Positions 9,281-18,386 of a stretch of DNA of 64,000 nucleotides are shown one piece after another. Each line of letters starts with the position of its first letter. Positions within the stretch are counted from its first letter, which is position 1. This DNA comes from Dyella japonica A8 (lineage in GTDB: Bacteria > Pseudomonadota > Gammaproteobacteria > Xanthomonadales > Rhodanobacteraceae), in NCBI RefSeq assembly GCF_000725385.1, contig NZ_CP008884.1, positions 4,216,001 to 4,280,000 on the forward strand, given 5' to 3'. The notes beneath the pieces were generated by a model. It was not told where the DNA came from. It searched no databases and worked only from the letters and a program-made list of their open reading frames with translations. Position numbers and translations under genes: made by a program.

Positions 9281-10627
9281 ATGAATAGTGTATTTGGCTC
9301 AGTGTTTTGGTTACTCGTCACGCTCGGCGTGCTGGTGACCTTTCACGAATTCGGACACTACTGGGTAGCACGGCGCTGCGGCGTCAAGGTGCTGCGTTTC
9401 TCCGTGGGCTTCGGCAAGGCCATCTGGAAGCGCGTGGGCAAGGACGGCACCGAATACCAGGTCGCCATGATCCCGCTCGGCGGCTATGTGAAGATGCTCG
9501 ATGCCCGCGAGGGTGAGGTCGATCCGGCGCTGGCTGGCCAGGAATTCACCGGCAAGCCGGTCTGGCAGCGCATCGCCATCGTGGCGGCGGGTCCGGGCTT
9601 CAACCTGATCTTCACCCTCATCGCCTTCTGGCTGATGTTCCTGGTCGGCAAGCCGGATGTCGCGCCGGTCATCGCGGCCGTGCCGCAGAGCATCGCCGCC
9701 GAAGCCGGCGTGCACGCCGGTGACCGCATCCTGAGCGTGAACGGCCATGCCGTGTCGACGTGGAGCGACTCCATGGACGCCGTGGCCAACGGCCTGCTGG
9801 GTCGCGAACCGTTGCCCATGGACGTGCGCGGCACCGACGGAACCATGCGCCACCTCGTGCTGCCGCTCAACCAGTTGCCGGCCGGGCAGCCCATCGACCA
9901 GTACTTCGACAAGCTCGGCCTGAAGCTCGCCCCGTCACCGGCCATCGTGGCCACCGTGCTGCCCGGCAAGCCGGCGTCCACGGGCGGCATGCAGGGCGGT
10001 GATCGCATCGTGAGCCTCAACGGCACGGCCATCGACAGCTTCGAGGAATTCCAGCGGCAGGTGCCGCAGGAAGCCGCCAAGTCGCCCACGCTGGCCATTG
10101 TGGTGGACCGCGCCGGCAAGACCCTGCCGCTGTCCGTGACGGCCCGCATGGAGTCGCTGGAAGGCCAGCCGACCGCCTGGGTGATCGGCGTGAAGTTCGC
10201 CGACCGCGAACAGGCCATCTTGCGCTATGGGCCGCTCAAGGCAGCGGGCGCATCGCTGGAAACGACCTGGAACAGCGCCACCTCCACCTTCAACATGATC
10301 GGCAAGATGCTGACCGGACAGGCTTCGACGAAGAACCTGTCCGGTGTCATCGGCATCGCCCAGGTCGCCAACGCCTCGGCCAGCATGGGCGTGGGCTGGT
10401 TCTTCAGCTTCCTGGCGATGGTCTCGCTAAGTCTTGCGATCCTCAACCTGATGCCCATTCCCGTCTTGGACGGTGGTTGGCTGCTGTATTACCTTATTGA
10501 GTTGGTCAAGGGCAGCCCCGTGAGCGAACGCACCATGATGGCCGGTCAGTATGTCGGCCTGGTCATGCTGTTCACGTTGATGGGATTGGCTTTCTACAAC
10601 GACATCCATCGCTTCCTGCCTTCGTGA
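9281..10627 (+). CDS. rseP: Site-2 intramembrane protease RseP
   Basis: A 448-residue inner-membrane zinc metalloprotease. The zinc motif HEFGH lies in the first transmembrane segment at about residues 22-26, the third ligand is in LNLMPIPVLDGG near residue 395, and two PDZ domains lie between them (for example GVHAGDRILSVNG and GMQGGDRIVSLNG). RseP cuts the anti-sigma factor RseA in the sigma-E envelope stress response and clears signal peptides. It sits directly before bamA, whose product's misfolded clients trigger that response. Start at 9281 (MNSVFGSVF); the upstream in-frame codons overlap dxr. Confidence 0.96.
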   Translation: MNSVFGSVFWLLVTLGVLVTFHEFGHYWVARRCGVKVLRFSVGFGKAIWKRVGKDGTEYQVAMIPLGGYVKMLDAREGEVDPALAGQEFTGKPVWQRIAIVAAGPGFNLIFTLIAFWLMFLVGKPDVAPVIAAVPQSIAAEAGVHAGDRILSVNGHAVSTWSDSMDAVANGLLGREPLPMDVRGTDGTMRHLVLPLNQLPAGQPIDQYFDKLGLKLAPSPAIVATVLPGKPASTGGMQGGDRIVSLNGTAIDSFEEFQRQVPQEAAKSPTLAIVVDRAGKTLPLSVTARMESLEGQPTAWVIGVKFADREQAILRYGPLKAAGASLETTWNSATSTFNMIGKMLTGQASTKNLSGVIGIAQVANASASMGVGWFFSFLAMVSLSLAILNLMPIPVLDGGWLLYYLIELVKGSPVSERTMMAGQYVGLVMLFTLMGLAFYNDIHRFLPS

Positions 10628-10844
10628 CGCGCGGCGGCTTTTCCAAAAGTCGCGCGATGTCCGAGGGACAGGCGTATCTGCAGCGTGCGCGTACAGGCGT
10701 CTGCGGCAGACACATGGCGGTGGTTCACCCGGCGCATCTGGGGAAGATGCAAGCACCCTTTTCAGGCTGGGCTTGTCCTGGCTTCACGTATTTGATCGAG
10801 GCGGTCCCGGCCGTCTCATCGGAATAAAACCAACGGAATCGACG

Positions 10845-13307
10845 ATGAAGCGTATCGCCGCCCTGATCCTGCTTGCCTCACTCTCCGCCAATGCCCTCGC
10901 GTTCGAGCCGTTCGTCGTTTCCGATATCCGTATCGATGGCCTCAGCCGCATCTCCGCCGGTACGGTGCTCAACTACCTGCCGGTCAACCGTGGCGACCGC
11001 CTGACCAACGATGGTGCCCAGCGCGCGATCCGCGCCCTGTACCAGACCAAGTTCTTCAGTGACGTGGAGATCGACCGCGAAGGTGACATCATGGTCATCA
11101 AGGTCGTCGAGCGCCCGTCCATCGCCAAGCTCAGCCTGCGCGGCAACAAGGACATCAAGGAAGAGGATCTGCGCAAGGGCCTGAAGGAGATCGGCCTGGC
11201 CGAAGGCGAGACCTTCGACCGCCTCTCGCTCGACCGCGTGCAGCAGGAACTGGTGCGCCAGTACTACAACCGCGGCAAGTACAACGTGTCGGTCGACCCG
11301 CACGTGACCCAGCTTGACCGCAACCGCGTCGCCATCGACATTGAAATCCGCGAAGGCAAGGTTGCCAAGATCAAGGAAATCAACATCGTCGGCAACAAGG
11401 CGTTCACCGACAAGGAAATCCGCAAGGGTTTCGAGTCGGACACGTCCAACTGGATGTCCTGGTATTCGAAGGATGACCAGTACTCGCGTGAAAAGCTCTC
11501 CGGCGACCTGGAGAAGCTGCAGTCCTACTACATGGACCGCGGCTATGCCGACTTTGGCGTCGATTCCACGCAGGTGACCATCGCGCCGGACAAGCGCTCG
11601 ATGTACATCGCCGCCAGCGTCAAGGAAGGCGACATCTACACCATCTCCGACGTGCACCTGCTCGGCGAGCTGATCCTCCCCGAGGACTCGCTGCACCAGC
11701 TGGTGTACGTGCACAAGGGCGACACCTTCAATCGCAAGGCGATCGAAGCGAGCACCAATGCGATCAAGAGCATCCTGGCGAGCATCGGTTATGCCTTCGC
11801 CAAGGTGTCGCCAGTGCCGAAGCTCGACAAGGACAAGCGCACCGTCGACCTGACGCTCTACATCGAGCCGGGCAAGCGCGTGTACGTGCGCCGCGTGATC
11901 TTCCAGGGCAACACCCGCACGGAAGACGACGTGATGCGCCGCGAAATGCGCCAGCTGGAAGGCAGCTGGTTCTCGCAGCCGGCGATCGACCGTTCCAAGA
12001 TCCGCCTGCAGCGCCTGGGCTACTTCAAGACCGTCAACATCGACAAGGCCCTGGTGCCGGGCACCGAGGACCAGGTCGACCTGACCGTGAAGGTGGAAGA
12101 ACAGTCCGCCGGCAGCCTGATGTTCGGCGTGGGTTACTCGCAGTACTCGGGCATCATCCTGTCCGCGTCGGTGTCGCAGAACAACTTCCTCGGCACCGGT
12201 GATAGCTTCACCGTGGGCGCGTCGCGCAGCGACTACTCCACCTCGGTCAATGCCAGCTACTTCAACCCGTACCTCACCGACAGCGGCGTGGGTATCGGTT
12301 ACAACATCGGCTACACCAAGAGCAATTACGGCGACACCAACAGCGACTTCGTGAACTACGAGAGCTCGCTGAAGTCGTTCTCCAGCTTCCTGAGCTTCCC
12401 GATCTCCGAAACGGACAACATCCGCGCCGGCCTGGGCATCAGCAGCAACAAGATCAACCTGACCTACGAGTACCTCGACGCGTACGGCAACGTGCAGACG
12501 TCCAACTACTCGCCGCAGATCCTGGTCGACTACCAGAACGCGCTGGGCCACAAGACCATCCATACGTGGGATGCCACGCTGGGCTGGAACCACGACACCC
12601 GCAACGGTTACTGGGCACCCACACGCGGCGGCCTGATCTCGCTGTCCACCGACATCGCCCTGCCCGGCTCCACCGTGCAGTACTACAAGATCATGGGCGA
12701 GGCGAACCACTACTGGCCGATCGGCAAGGGCTTCGTGCTCTACGTGGACGGCCAGGTGGGCTACGGCAAGACCTACGGCCAGACCTTCGACTACAGCAGC
12801 GACGACGGCATCTACCAGGCGGGCGAGAAGATCACCTTCCCGTTCTGGCAGAACTTCTACTCCGGCGGCGTGCGCGACGTGCGCGGCTTCCAGGACAACA
12901 CGCTGGGCCCCCGTGTCTGCGTGGGCACCGTGGCCGATCCGGTGACGGGCAAGCAGATGCCGATCACCCCGCTGCCGAATGGCACCTGCCCGGGCAGCGT
13001 CTACAGCTACGCGCAGCCGCTGGGTGGCGCCTTCAAGGTGCTGGGCACGGCCGAGCTGTACCTGCCGCTGCCGTTCCTCAAGGACATCAACACCGCCCGC
13101 GTGTCGTGGTTCGTGGACGTCGGCAACGCCTACCAGGACTACCAGAGCTTCACCGCCAAGACGCTGCGCGTCTCTACCGGCCTGTCGCTGCACTGGCAGG
13201 CGCCGATCGGCCCGCTGATCATCAACTTTGCCGTGCCGCTGCGCACGCAGCAGGATGACGGTCACTACGAGGAGCGCATCCAGTTCACCTTCGGCAGCCA
13301 GTTCTGA
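10845..13307 (+). CDS. bamA: Outer membrane protein assembly factor BamA
   Basis: An 820-residue Omp85 protein, the core of the BAM complex that folds beta-barrels into the outer membrane. A signal peptide (MKRIAALILLASLSANALA) is followed by FEPFVVSDIRIDGLSRISAGT, the first of five POTRA domains (about residues 21-420), then the barrel, with VRDVRGFQDNTLGP matching the conserved VRGF loop and a C-terminal Phe (FTFGSQF). Start at 10845; 24 upstream in-frame codons do not look like signal sequence. A 217-base spacer separates it from rseP, and a terminator follows it. No skp gene lies between it and lpxD. Confidence 0.97.
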   Translation: MKRIAALILLASLSANALAFEPFVVSDIRIDGLSRISAGTVLNYLPVNRGDRLTNDGAQRAIRALYQTKFFSDVEIDREGDIMVIKVVERPSIAKLSLRGNKDIKEEDLRKGLKEIGLAEGETFDRLSLDRVQQELVRQYYNRGKYNVSVDPHVTQLDRNRVAIDIEIREGKVAKIKEINIVGNKAFTDKEIRKGFESDTSNWMSWYSKDDQYSREKLSGDLEKLQSYYMDRGYADFGVDSTQVTIAPDKRSMYIAASVKEGDIYTISDVHLLGELILPEDSLHQLVYVHKGDTFNRKAIEASTNAIKSILASIGYAFAKVSPVPKLDKDKRTVDLTLYIEPGKRVYVRRVIFQGNTRTEDDVMRREMRQLEGSWFSQPAIDRSKIRLQRLGYFKTVNIDKALVPGTEDQVDLTVKVEEQSAGSLMFGVGYSQYSGIILSASVSQNNFLGTGDSFTVGASRSDYSTSVNASYFNPYLTDSGVGIGYNIGYTKSNYGDTNSDFVNYESSLKSFSSFLSFPISETDNIRAGLGISSNKINLTYEYLDAYGNVQTSNYSPQILVDYQNALGHKTIHTWDATLGWNHDTRNGYWAPTRGGLISLSTDIALPGSTVQYYKIMGEANHYWPIGKGFVLYVDGQVGYGKTYGQTFDYSSDDGIYQAGEKITFPFWQNFYSGGVRDVRGFQDNTLGPRVCVGTVADPVTGKQMPITPLPNGTCPGSVYSYAQPLGGAFKVLGTAELYLPLPFLKDINTARVSWFVDVGNAYQDYQSFTAKTLRVSTGLSLHWQAPIGPLIINFAVPLRTQQDDGHYEERIQFTFGSQF

Positions 13308-13334
13308 CGAGCTGACCGTCACCGGTCGAACACC

Positions 13335-13364
13335 GAAGGCGCGGCCATGCCGCGCCTTCTTTTT
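13335..13364 (+). terminator. Rho-independent terminator after bamA
   Basis: GAAGGCGCGG (13335-13344), loop CCATG, CCGCGCCTTC (13350-13359), then TTTTT. It separates bamA from the lpxD operon. Confidence 0.93.
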
Positions 13365-13393
13365 GTCCCTGGCCACCGCCCGCCGGCGCCTTT

Positions 13394-13422
13394 TTGATGC
13401 CTCCGCCGGGGCGACCTACAAT
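13394..13422 (+). promoter_or_regulatory. Candidate promoter of the lpxD-fabZ-lpxA operon
   Basis: TTGATG (13394-13399), 17-base spacer, TACAAT (13417-13422). It lies just after the bamA terminator and 22 bases before the lpxD ATG. Confidence 0.65.
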
Positions 13423-13444
13423 GGCCCGATTGCAGGGAGCTGAC

Positions 13445-14473
13445 ATGAGCGTTTTCCAATCCACCGTATCCGAGCTGGCCGAGCGTTTCGGCCTGGTGTG
13501 CCACGGCGACGGCTCGCGCGTCATCGATGGCGTCGGCACCCTGGCAGGCGCCAGCCCCAGCCAGCTGAGCTTCCTTTCCAACAGCAAGTACGCCTCGCAA
13601 CTGACCGGCACCCGGGCGGGTGTGGTGGTCATGCGCGAGGAAAACGTCGCCGACAGTCCGGTCGCCGCGCTGGTGGCCCGTGACCCTTACGTGGCCTACG
13701 CCAAGATCGCGGCGCTGTTCGAGCGCCTGCCCGCCTCGCCGCAGGGCATCCACCCCACGGCCGTGGTATCGCCGGGCGCCCGCGTGGCACCAACCGCCAG
13801 CATCGGTCCGGGTTGCGTGATCGAGGACGGCGCGGTGGTCGAAGACGGCGCCATCCTCGGGCCGCATTGCATCATCGGCCCCGAGTGCACCGTGGGGGCG
13901 CAGTGCCGGCTGGTGGCACGCGTGACCCTGGTCATCCGTGTCACCCTGGGCAAGCGCGTGCTGGTGCACCCCGGCGCGGTGATCGGCTCGGATGGCTTCG
14001 GCCTGGCCTTCGACCGCGACCACTGGATCAAGCTGCCGCAGCTGGGCGGCGTGCGGATCGGCGACGACTGCGAGATCGGCGCCAATACCACCATCGACCG
14101 CGGCGCGCTGGATGACACGGTGCTCGAGGAAGACGTGCGCCTGGACAACCAGATCCAGATCGCCCACAACGTTTACATCGGTGCGCACACCGCCCTGGCC
14201 GGCTGCGCCGCCGTGGCCGGCAGCGCCAAGATCGGCCGCTACTGCATGATCGGCGGCAATGCCGGCGTGCTGGGTCATCTGGAAGTGGCCGACCGGGTTA
14301 CCATTACCGCCAAGAGCCTGGTCACGCACTCCATCCGCGAACCGGGCGAATATTCCTCGGGCGTTCCGTTGCAGGAAAACCGCCAGTGGCGGCGCAACGC
14401 AGCCCGGTTCAAGCATCTTGACGAATACGCGCGCCGGCTTTCGGCGCTGGAGAAGGACCGTAACAATGAGTGA
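13445..14473 (+). CDS. lpxD: UDP-3-O-acylglucosamine N-acyltransferase
   Basis: A 342-residue cytosolic enzyme adding the second (N-linked) acyl chain in lipid A synthesis. The N-terminal uridine-binding domain (to about residue 100) is followed by a left-handed beta-helix of hexapeptide repeats (for example ARVAPTASIGPGCVIEDGA), with the catalytic His in the conserved stretch DNQIQIAHNVYIG near residue 240. Start at 13445 preceded by AGGGAG. It overlaps fabZ by eight bases. Confidence 0.97.
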   Translation: MSVFQSTVSELAERFGLVCHGDGSRVIDGVGTLAGASPSQLSFLSNSKYASQLTGTRAGVVVMREENVADSPVAALVARDPYVAYAKIAALFERLPASPQGIHPTAVVSPGARVAPTASIGPGCVIEDGAVVEDGAILGPHCIIGPECTVGAQCRLVARVTLVIRVTLGKRVLVHPGAVIGSDGFGLAFDRDHWIKLPQLGGVRIGDDCEIGANTTIDRGALDDTVLEEDVRLDNQIQIAHNVYIGAHTALAGCAAVAGSAKIGRYCMIGGNAGVLGHLEVADRVTITAKSLVTHSIREPGEYSSGVPLQENRQWRRNAARFKHLDEYARRLSALEKDRNNE

Positions 14474-14939
14474 CCTGACCGTGCCTTTCCACCTGCCCGT
14501 GAACGTGGAAACGATCCAGCAGCTGCTGCCGCATCGCTATCCGTTCCTGCTGGTCGACCGCCTGATCGAGCTGGTACCCGACAAGAGCGCCGTGGCCATC
14601 AAGAACGTGACCATGAACGAGCCGTTCTTCCAGGGCCACTTCCCGGGCCATCCGGTGATGCCGGGCGTGCTGATCGTGGAAGCCATGGCCCAGGCCGCCG
14701 GCCTGCTCACGCAGATCTCCAGCCGCCTGAAGGGCACCACGGGCAGCCCGCTGTTCTACCTGGCCAAGGTGGACAACGCGCGCTTCAACGCGCCGGTGGT
14801 GCCGGGTGACCAGCTGCGCCTTGAAGTCGAACTCAAGCGCCTGCTGCGCAGCATGGGCCTGTTCGAGGCGCGCACCCTCGTCGACGGCAAGGTCGTGGCC
14901 AGCTGCGAGCTGATGTGCGCCGCGAGGTCCGACAAATGA
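14466..14939 (+). CDS. fabZ: 3-hydroxyacyl-ACP dehydratase FabZ
   Basis: A 157-residue hot-dog-fold enzyme that dehydrates 3-hydroxyacyl-ACP in fatty acid elongation and so competes with LpxA/LpxD for the same substrate. The signature [13 protein letters not shown] is near residue 19 and the active-site His sits in [15 protein letters not shown], with the catalytic Glu in the following helix ([10 protein letters not shown]). Start at 14466 overlaps the end of lpxD by eight bases, and its stop overlaps the lpxA start (ATGA). Confidence 0.97.
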   Translation: MSDLTVPFHLPVNVETIQQLLPHRYPFLLVDRLIELVPDKSAVAIKNVTMNEPFFQGHFPGHPVMPGVLIVEAMAQAAGLLTQISSRLKGTTGSPLFYLAKVDNARFNAPVVPGDQLRLEVELKRLLRSMGLFEARTLVDGKVVASCELMCAARSDK

Positions 14940-15709
14940 TCCATCCCACCGCGCAGATCGATCCCACGGCCGTCATCGGCGATAACGTCAGCATCGGCGC
15001 GTACAGTGTCATCGGCGCTGACGTCCATGTCGGCGAGGGCACCGTGATCGGCCCGCACGTGGTGATCCAGGGCCCTACCCGCATCGGCCGCGACAACCGC
15101 ATCAGCCAGTTCGCCTCGCTGGGCGGCGACCCGCAGGACAAGAAGTTCCAGGGCGAGCGCACCGAGCTGGTGATCGGCGACCGCAACCAGATCCGCGAGT
15201 ACGTCACCATCAATCGCGGCACCGGCGACGGCGGCGGCGTGACCCAGATCGGCAACGACAACTGGATCCTTGCCTACGTGCACATCGCGCACGACTGCAA
15301 GATCGGCAACAACACCGTGTTTTCCAACTACTCGGCACTCGCCGGCCACGTCGAGATCGGCGACTGGGTGGTGATGGCAGGCTTCTCCGGCGCACACCAG
15401 TTCTGCAAGATCGGGGCGCACGCCTTTATCGGCATGGGCTGCCTGCTGGGCTCGGACGTCCCGCCGTTCGTGACCATGGCCAACGAGCAACGCGGCCGTC
15501 CGCGCGGCATCAACAGCGAAGGCCTGAAGCGCCGCGGTTTCGACACCACGCGCATCTCGGCCATCAAGCGCGCCTACCGCACGCTGTATATGGCCGGCCT
15601 GACCTTGGCCGATGCCCGCGAACAGCTCAGCGTGCAGGCCAATGACAGCGACGACGTGCGCGCCATGCTCGAATTCCTCGACCGCAGCGAGCGCTCGCTG
15701 GCGCGTTGA
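14936..15709 (+). CDS. lpxA: UDP-N-acetylglucosamine acyltransferase
   Basis: A 257-residue trimeric beta-helix enzyme for the first lipid A step, O-acylation of UDP-GlcNAc. Hexapeptide repeats begin [21 protein letters not shown] and run through the catalytic His region [18 protein letters not shown]; the C-terminal helical domain contains [23 protein letters not shown]. Start at 14936 is set by the four-base overlap with fabZ. A perfect 12-bp hairpin spans its stop codon. Confidence 0.97.
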   Translation: MIHPTAQIDPTAVIGDNVSIGAYSVIGADVHVGEGTVIGPHVVIQGPTRIGRDNRISQFASLGGDPQDKKFQGERTELVIGDRNQIREYVTINRGTGDGGGVTQIGNDNWILAYVHIAHDCKIGNNTVFSNYSALAGHVEIGDWVVMAGFSGAHQFCKIGAHAFIGMGCLLGSDVPPFVTMANEQRGRPRGINSEGLKRRGFDTTRISAIKRAYRTLYMAGLTLADAREQLSVQANDSDDVRAMLEFLDRSERSLAR

Positions 15710-15731
15710 GATGAGCTTCGCTCATCTCAAC
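15705..15731. promoter_or_regulatory. 12-bp hairpin over the lpxA stop codon
   Basis: GTTGAGATGAGC (15705-15716), loop TTC, GCTCATCTCAAC (15720-15731), perfectly paired; the lpxA stop TGA is within the left arm. No T run follows. It may stabilise or attenuate the message between lpxA and lpxB. Confidence 0.7.
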
Positions 15732-15773
15732 AATTCAGGCATGCGCCTTGGCTCTGACGGCTGATGTAACGAC

Positions 15774-16988
15774 ATGTCCGCAACAGACGCGACCACCCTG
15801 ACCCCCACCATCGCCATCATTGCCGGCGAAGATTCCGGGGACCAGCTTGGGGCCGACCTGATAACGTCGCTGCGGCGACGTTATCCCCTGGCGCACTTCA
15901 TCGGCATCGGCGGCGCGCGCATGCAGGCCGTCGGCTTCGATTCCTGGTACGACATCCGGGAGCTTTCACTGTTCGGCTTCGCGGAGGTCGTGTCCCACCT
16001 GCCGCGCCTGCTGAAGTTGCGCAGGGAACTGATCGCGCGCCTCGTCGCCGCGAAACCCGACGTGGTGGTCGGCATCGATGCGCCCGACTTCAATCTCGGC
16101 CTCGAAAAGCGCCTGCGCGCGGACGGTATCCGTACCGTGCATTACGTGAGCCCTTCGGTCTGGGCATGGCGTGAAAAGCGCGCCGAGAAGATCGGCCGCA
16201 GCGCCAACCGCGTGCTGTGCCTGTTCCCGATGGAACCCGCCATTTATGCGAAGCACGGCATCGACGCGCGCTTCGTCGGCCATCCGCTGGCCGACCGTTT
16301 TGCGCTGGTGTCCGATCGCACTGGCGCACGCGACTTCCTCGGCCTGCCCCAGAACGTGCCCGTCCTCGCGGTGTTGCCGGGTAGCCGCGGCTCCGAGATC
16401 AAGCAGCTGGGCAGCGCGTTCATCGAAGCGGCACGCAAGGTCGCCACGCTGCTGCCGGGTCTTCGCATCATCGTCCCTGCAGCGAACGAGCGCGTGCATG
16501 CCACGCTGAAGCAGATCATCGGCGACGCCGGGGGCGAAGGCGCACCTCAGCTCATCGACGGCCATGCACACGAGGCCATGCTCGCCGCCGACGTGGTGTT
16601 GCTGGCCTCAGGCACGGCAACGCTGGAAGCGATGCTCGCCAAGCGCCCCATGGTCGTGGGTTACCGCGTTTCGCCGGTGAGCTACCGCATCGCGAAAGCG
16701 CTGAACATGCTCAAGACGGACGTCTATTCGCTGCCGAACATCCTGGCGCGCGCGAGCGGCATGGGTAACGACGTGGTGCTGGTTCCCGAGCTCATGCAGG
16801 ACGACTTCACGGTCGACAAGCTGGCCGAGGCGACGCTCGCGCTGTTCCATGACAGCGAACGGCGCGGCGCCATCGTGGCTGCGTTCGAACAACTCCATCT
16901 TGCCCTGCGCGGCGACCTGGAAGGCCACGCCGGCGACCTGGCCGCCGGCGCCGTCGCCGAGATGATCGAGGCGCCGCGCCATGGCTGA
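15774..16988 (+). CDS. lpxB: Lipid-A-disaccharide synthase
   Basis: A 404-residue GT-B glycosyltransferase (family GT19) that joins UDP-diacylglucosamine and lipid X to make the lipid A disaccharide at the membrane. Motifs: [16 protein letters not shown] near the start (usually GExSGD), [42 protein letters not shown] and [12 protein letters not shown]. It lies 64 bases after lpxA, with no strong Shine-Dalgarno before the ATG, and overlaps rnhB by eight bases. Confidence 0.96.
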   Translation: MSATDATTLTPTIAIIAGEDSGDQLGADLITSLRRRYPLAHFIGIGGARMQAVGFDSWYDIRELSLFGFAEVVSHLPRLLKLRRELIARLVAAKPDVVVGIDAPDFNLGLEKRLRADGIRTVHYVSPSVWAWREKRAEKIGRSANRVLCLFPMEPAIYAKHGIDARFVGHPLADRFALVSDRTGARDFLGLPQNVPVLAVLPGSRGSEIKQLGSAFIEAARKVATLLPGLRIIVPAANERVHATLKQIIGDAGGEGAPQLIDGHAHEAMLAADVVLLASGTATLEAMLAKRPMVVGYRVSPVSYRIAKALNMLKTDVYSLPNILARASGMGNDVVLVPELMQDDFTVDKLAEATLALFHDSERRGAIVAAFEQLHLALRGDLEGHAGDLAAGAVAEMIEAPRHG

Positions 16989-17607
16989 GCCCAAGACCAG
17001 GCGACGCTCCGCCATCGATACGGCCGCGCGTCTAATCGCTGGCGTGGATGAAGCAGGACGCGGCCCGCTCTGTGGTCCCGTCGCCGTCGCGGCGGTGATC
17101 CTCGACCCAGCGCGCCCCATCGAGGGGCTCAACGATTCGAAGAAGCTCACGGAGCAAAAGCGCGAAGCACTCTACCCGCTGATCATCGAACGAGCGCTGG
17201 CGTACAGCATCGTGATGGTGATGTCCGACGAGATCGACCGCATCAACATCTACCAGGCCACCATGACCGGCATGTGCCGTGCGTTGGCCGGCCTGTCGCC
17301 GGCAGCGCAGGAGGCGTGGATCGACGGCAACGCCTTGCCGCGCGACCTGCCCTGCCCGGGCCGGGCCATCATCGGCGGTGATGCGCTGGAGCCGGCGATC
17401 AGCGCCGCCTCCATTCTCGCGAAAGTGACGCGCGATCGCTGGATGGTGGCGCTCGACCGCGAACATCCCGGCTATGGGTTTGCCGAGCACAAAGGCTATG
17501 GAACGCCAGCGCACTTGGCCGCACTGCAGCGTCTGGGCCCCTGCCCGCATCACCGCCGCAGTTTCGCGCCGGTGAAGATCCTGGTGGACCAGGGCGTACT
17601 GTTCTGA
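16981..17607 (+). CDS. rnhB: Ribonuclease HII
   Basis: A 208-residue enzyme that cuts RNA in RNA-DNA hybrids and at single ribonucleotides in DNA. The N-terminal [14 protein letters not shown] holds the first catalytic Asp-Glu pair, followed by LNDSKKL, and the third and fourth acidic residues lie in the AWIDGNALP and [14 protein letters not shown] regions. It overlaps lpxB by eight bases, the usual lpxB-rnhB neighbour pair; dnaE follows 3 kb on rather than directly. Confidence 0.96.
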   Translation: MAEPKTRRRSAIDTAARLIAGVDEAGRGPLCGPVAVAAVILDPARPIEGLNDSKKLTEQKREALYPLIIERALAYSIVMVMSDEIDRINIYQATMTGMCRALAGLSPAAQEAWIDGNALPRDLPCPGRAIIGGDALEPAISAASILAKVTRDRWMVALDREHPGYGFAEHKGYGTPAHLAALQRLGPCPHHRRSFAPVKILVDQGVLF

Positions 17608-17949
17608 AACAGGCGACGCACCGTCGCACCGGGGATGCAACGGCGGGGCCAATACGCCCGCCAACAGCCATGCCCTATGACCCGCGTCACCGCCCTGCAA
17701 TAGCGCTAATCTAAGCTCGATTCCAAGGAGCAGCGACCATCTGCCGCCTCCCCGATCGAGGCAACCTTTCAGGCCGCCGCTGCATCCGAAGGGATAGGAA
17801 GCGAAGCCACCGGGTCGACCACCCTCACCCGATCGCAGCAATGACCGGTGCACTTCCATCAGGCAGGGATGCAGGCCCCATGTGCGCCTCCCCAACCGCA
17901 TGGGAATGAAGACTCCAACCAAGCGCGCATTCGACCGCAGGAGTCCACC
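17608..17949 (+). other. Non-coding spacer before the 69-residue ORF
   Basis: No gene or firm RNA motif is seen in these 342 bases. It should contain the promoter and leader of the following small gene. Its end, at 17938-17942, is the AGGAG ribosome site of that gene. Confidence 0.5.
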
Positions 17950-18159
17950 ATGAGCACGATCCGCCGCCCGAACGACCCCGCCACACCTGGCATCAGTCCG
18001 AATGTGACGCCCTCGTCGCAGCTCAGCCCCGACGAGATGGCCGCCATCGCAGACGCCGAATACCGGCATGTCGACTACGACCTGCATCCCCTGCGGGTGC
18101 AGGGCCTGGACCACTACATCGAGAGTCCTGAAGGCAACGAGCGTTTCCACATCTCCTAA
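17950..18159 (+). CDS. Small protein of unknown function (69 aa)
   Basis: ATG at 17950 preceded by AGGAG at good spacing, with strongly GC-biased third positions typical of real genes here. The product begins MSTIRRPNDPATPGISPNV, has an acidic middle (SPDEMAAIADAEYRHVDYD) and ends GLDHYIESPEGNERFHIS. No signal peptide, membrane segment or cysteine is present. I do not recognise the family. A convergent amino acid permease and a REP-like palindrome follow. Confidence 0.62.
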   Translation: MSTIRRPNDPATPGISPNVTPSSQLSPDEMAAIADAEYRHVDYDLHPLRVQGLDHYIESPEGNERFHIS

Positions 18160-18200
18160 GAGCCTGCTCACGATCTCCTTCAAGCTCCAGATTTCCTCAC

Positions 18201-18288
18201 CGTCATCCCCGCGAAAGCGGGGATCCAGCGCCCTTGAGCGCTATCCAAAACCGAAAGTCACTGGATTCCCGCTTTCGCGGGAATGACG
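18201..18288. repeat. REP-like inverted pair (GTCATCCCCGC type)
   Basis: CGTCATCCCCGCGAAAGCGG...ATCCAG (18201-18228) and CACTGGATTCCCGCTTTCGC...ATGACG (18259-18288) are near-inverse copies, each itself able to fold (CCCCGC-GAAA-GCGGGG). They lie between two convergent genes and may help end both transcripts. Related elements occur at 1621-1651 and 24334-24457. Confidence 0.85.
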
Positions 18289-18386
18289 ATGAGGGGAAGC
18301 AAGGTGCTGCAGCGAGATTTTGAACAGGCTCCAGGTGATGAGCGCCGGCGACGATGGGAGCCCATCGTCGCCGCGACCCGGGGAGA

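Noticed and set aside
10628..10844. Short ORF between rseP and bamA
   Set aside because: No family resemblance or good ribosome site; more likely bamA promoter and leader.
10878..13376. 832-residue minus-strand ORF opposite bamA
   Set aside because: Same reason: a frame shadow of a high-GC gene, with His/Val-rich composition typical of such shadows.
17755..17810. Glycine-riboswitch-like words (CTTTCAGGC, CCGAAGG)
   Set aside because: They occur in the wrong order and without the paired aptamer arms; the downstream gene is not glycine-related.
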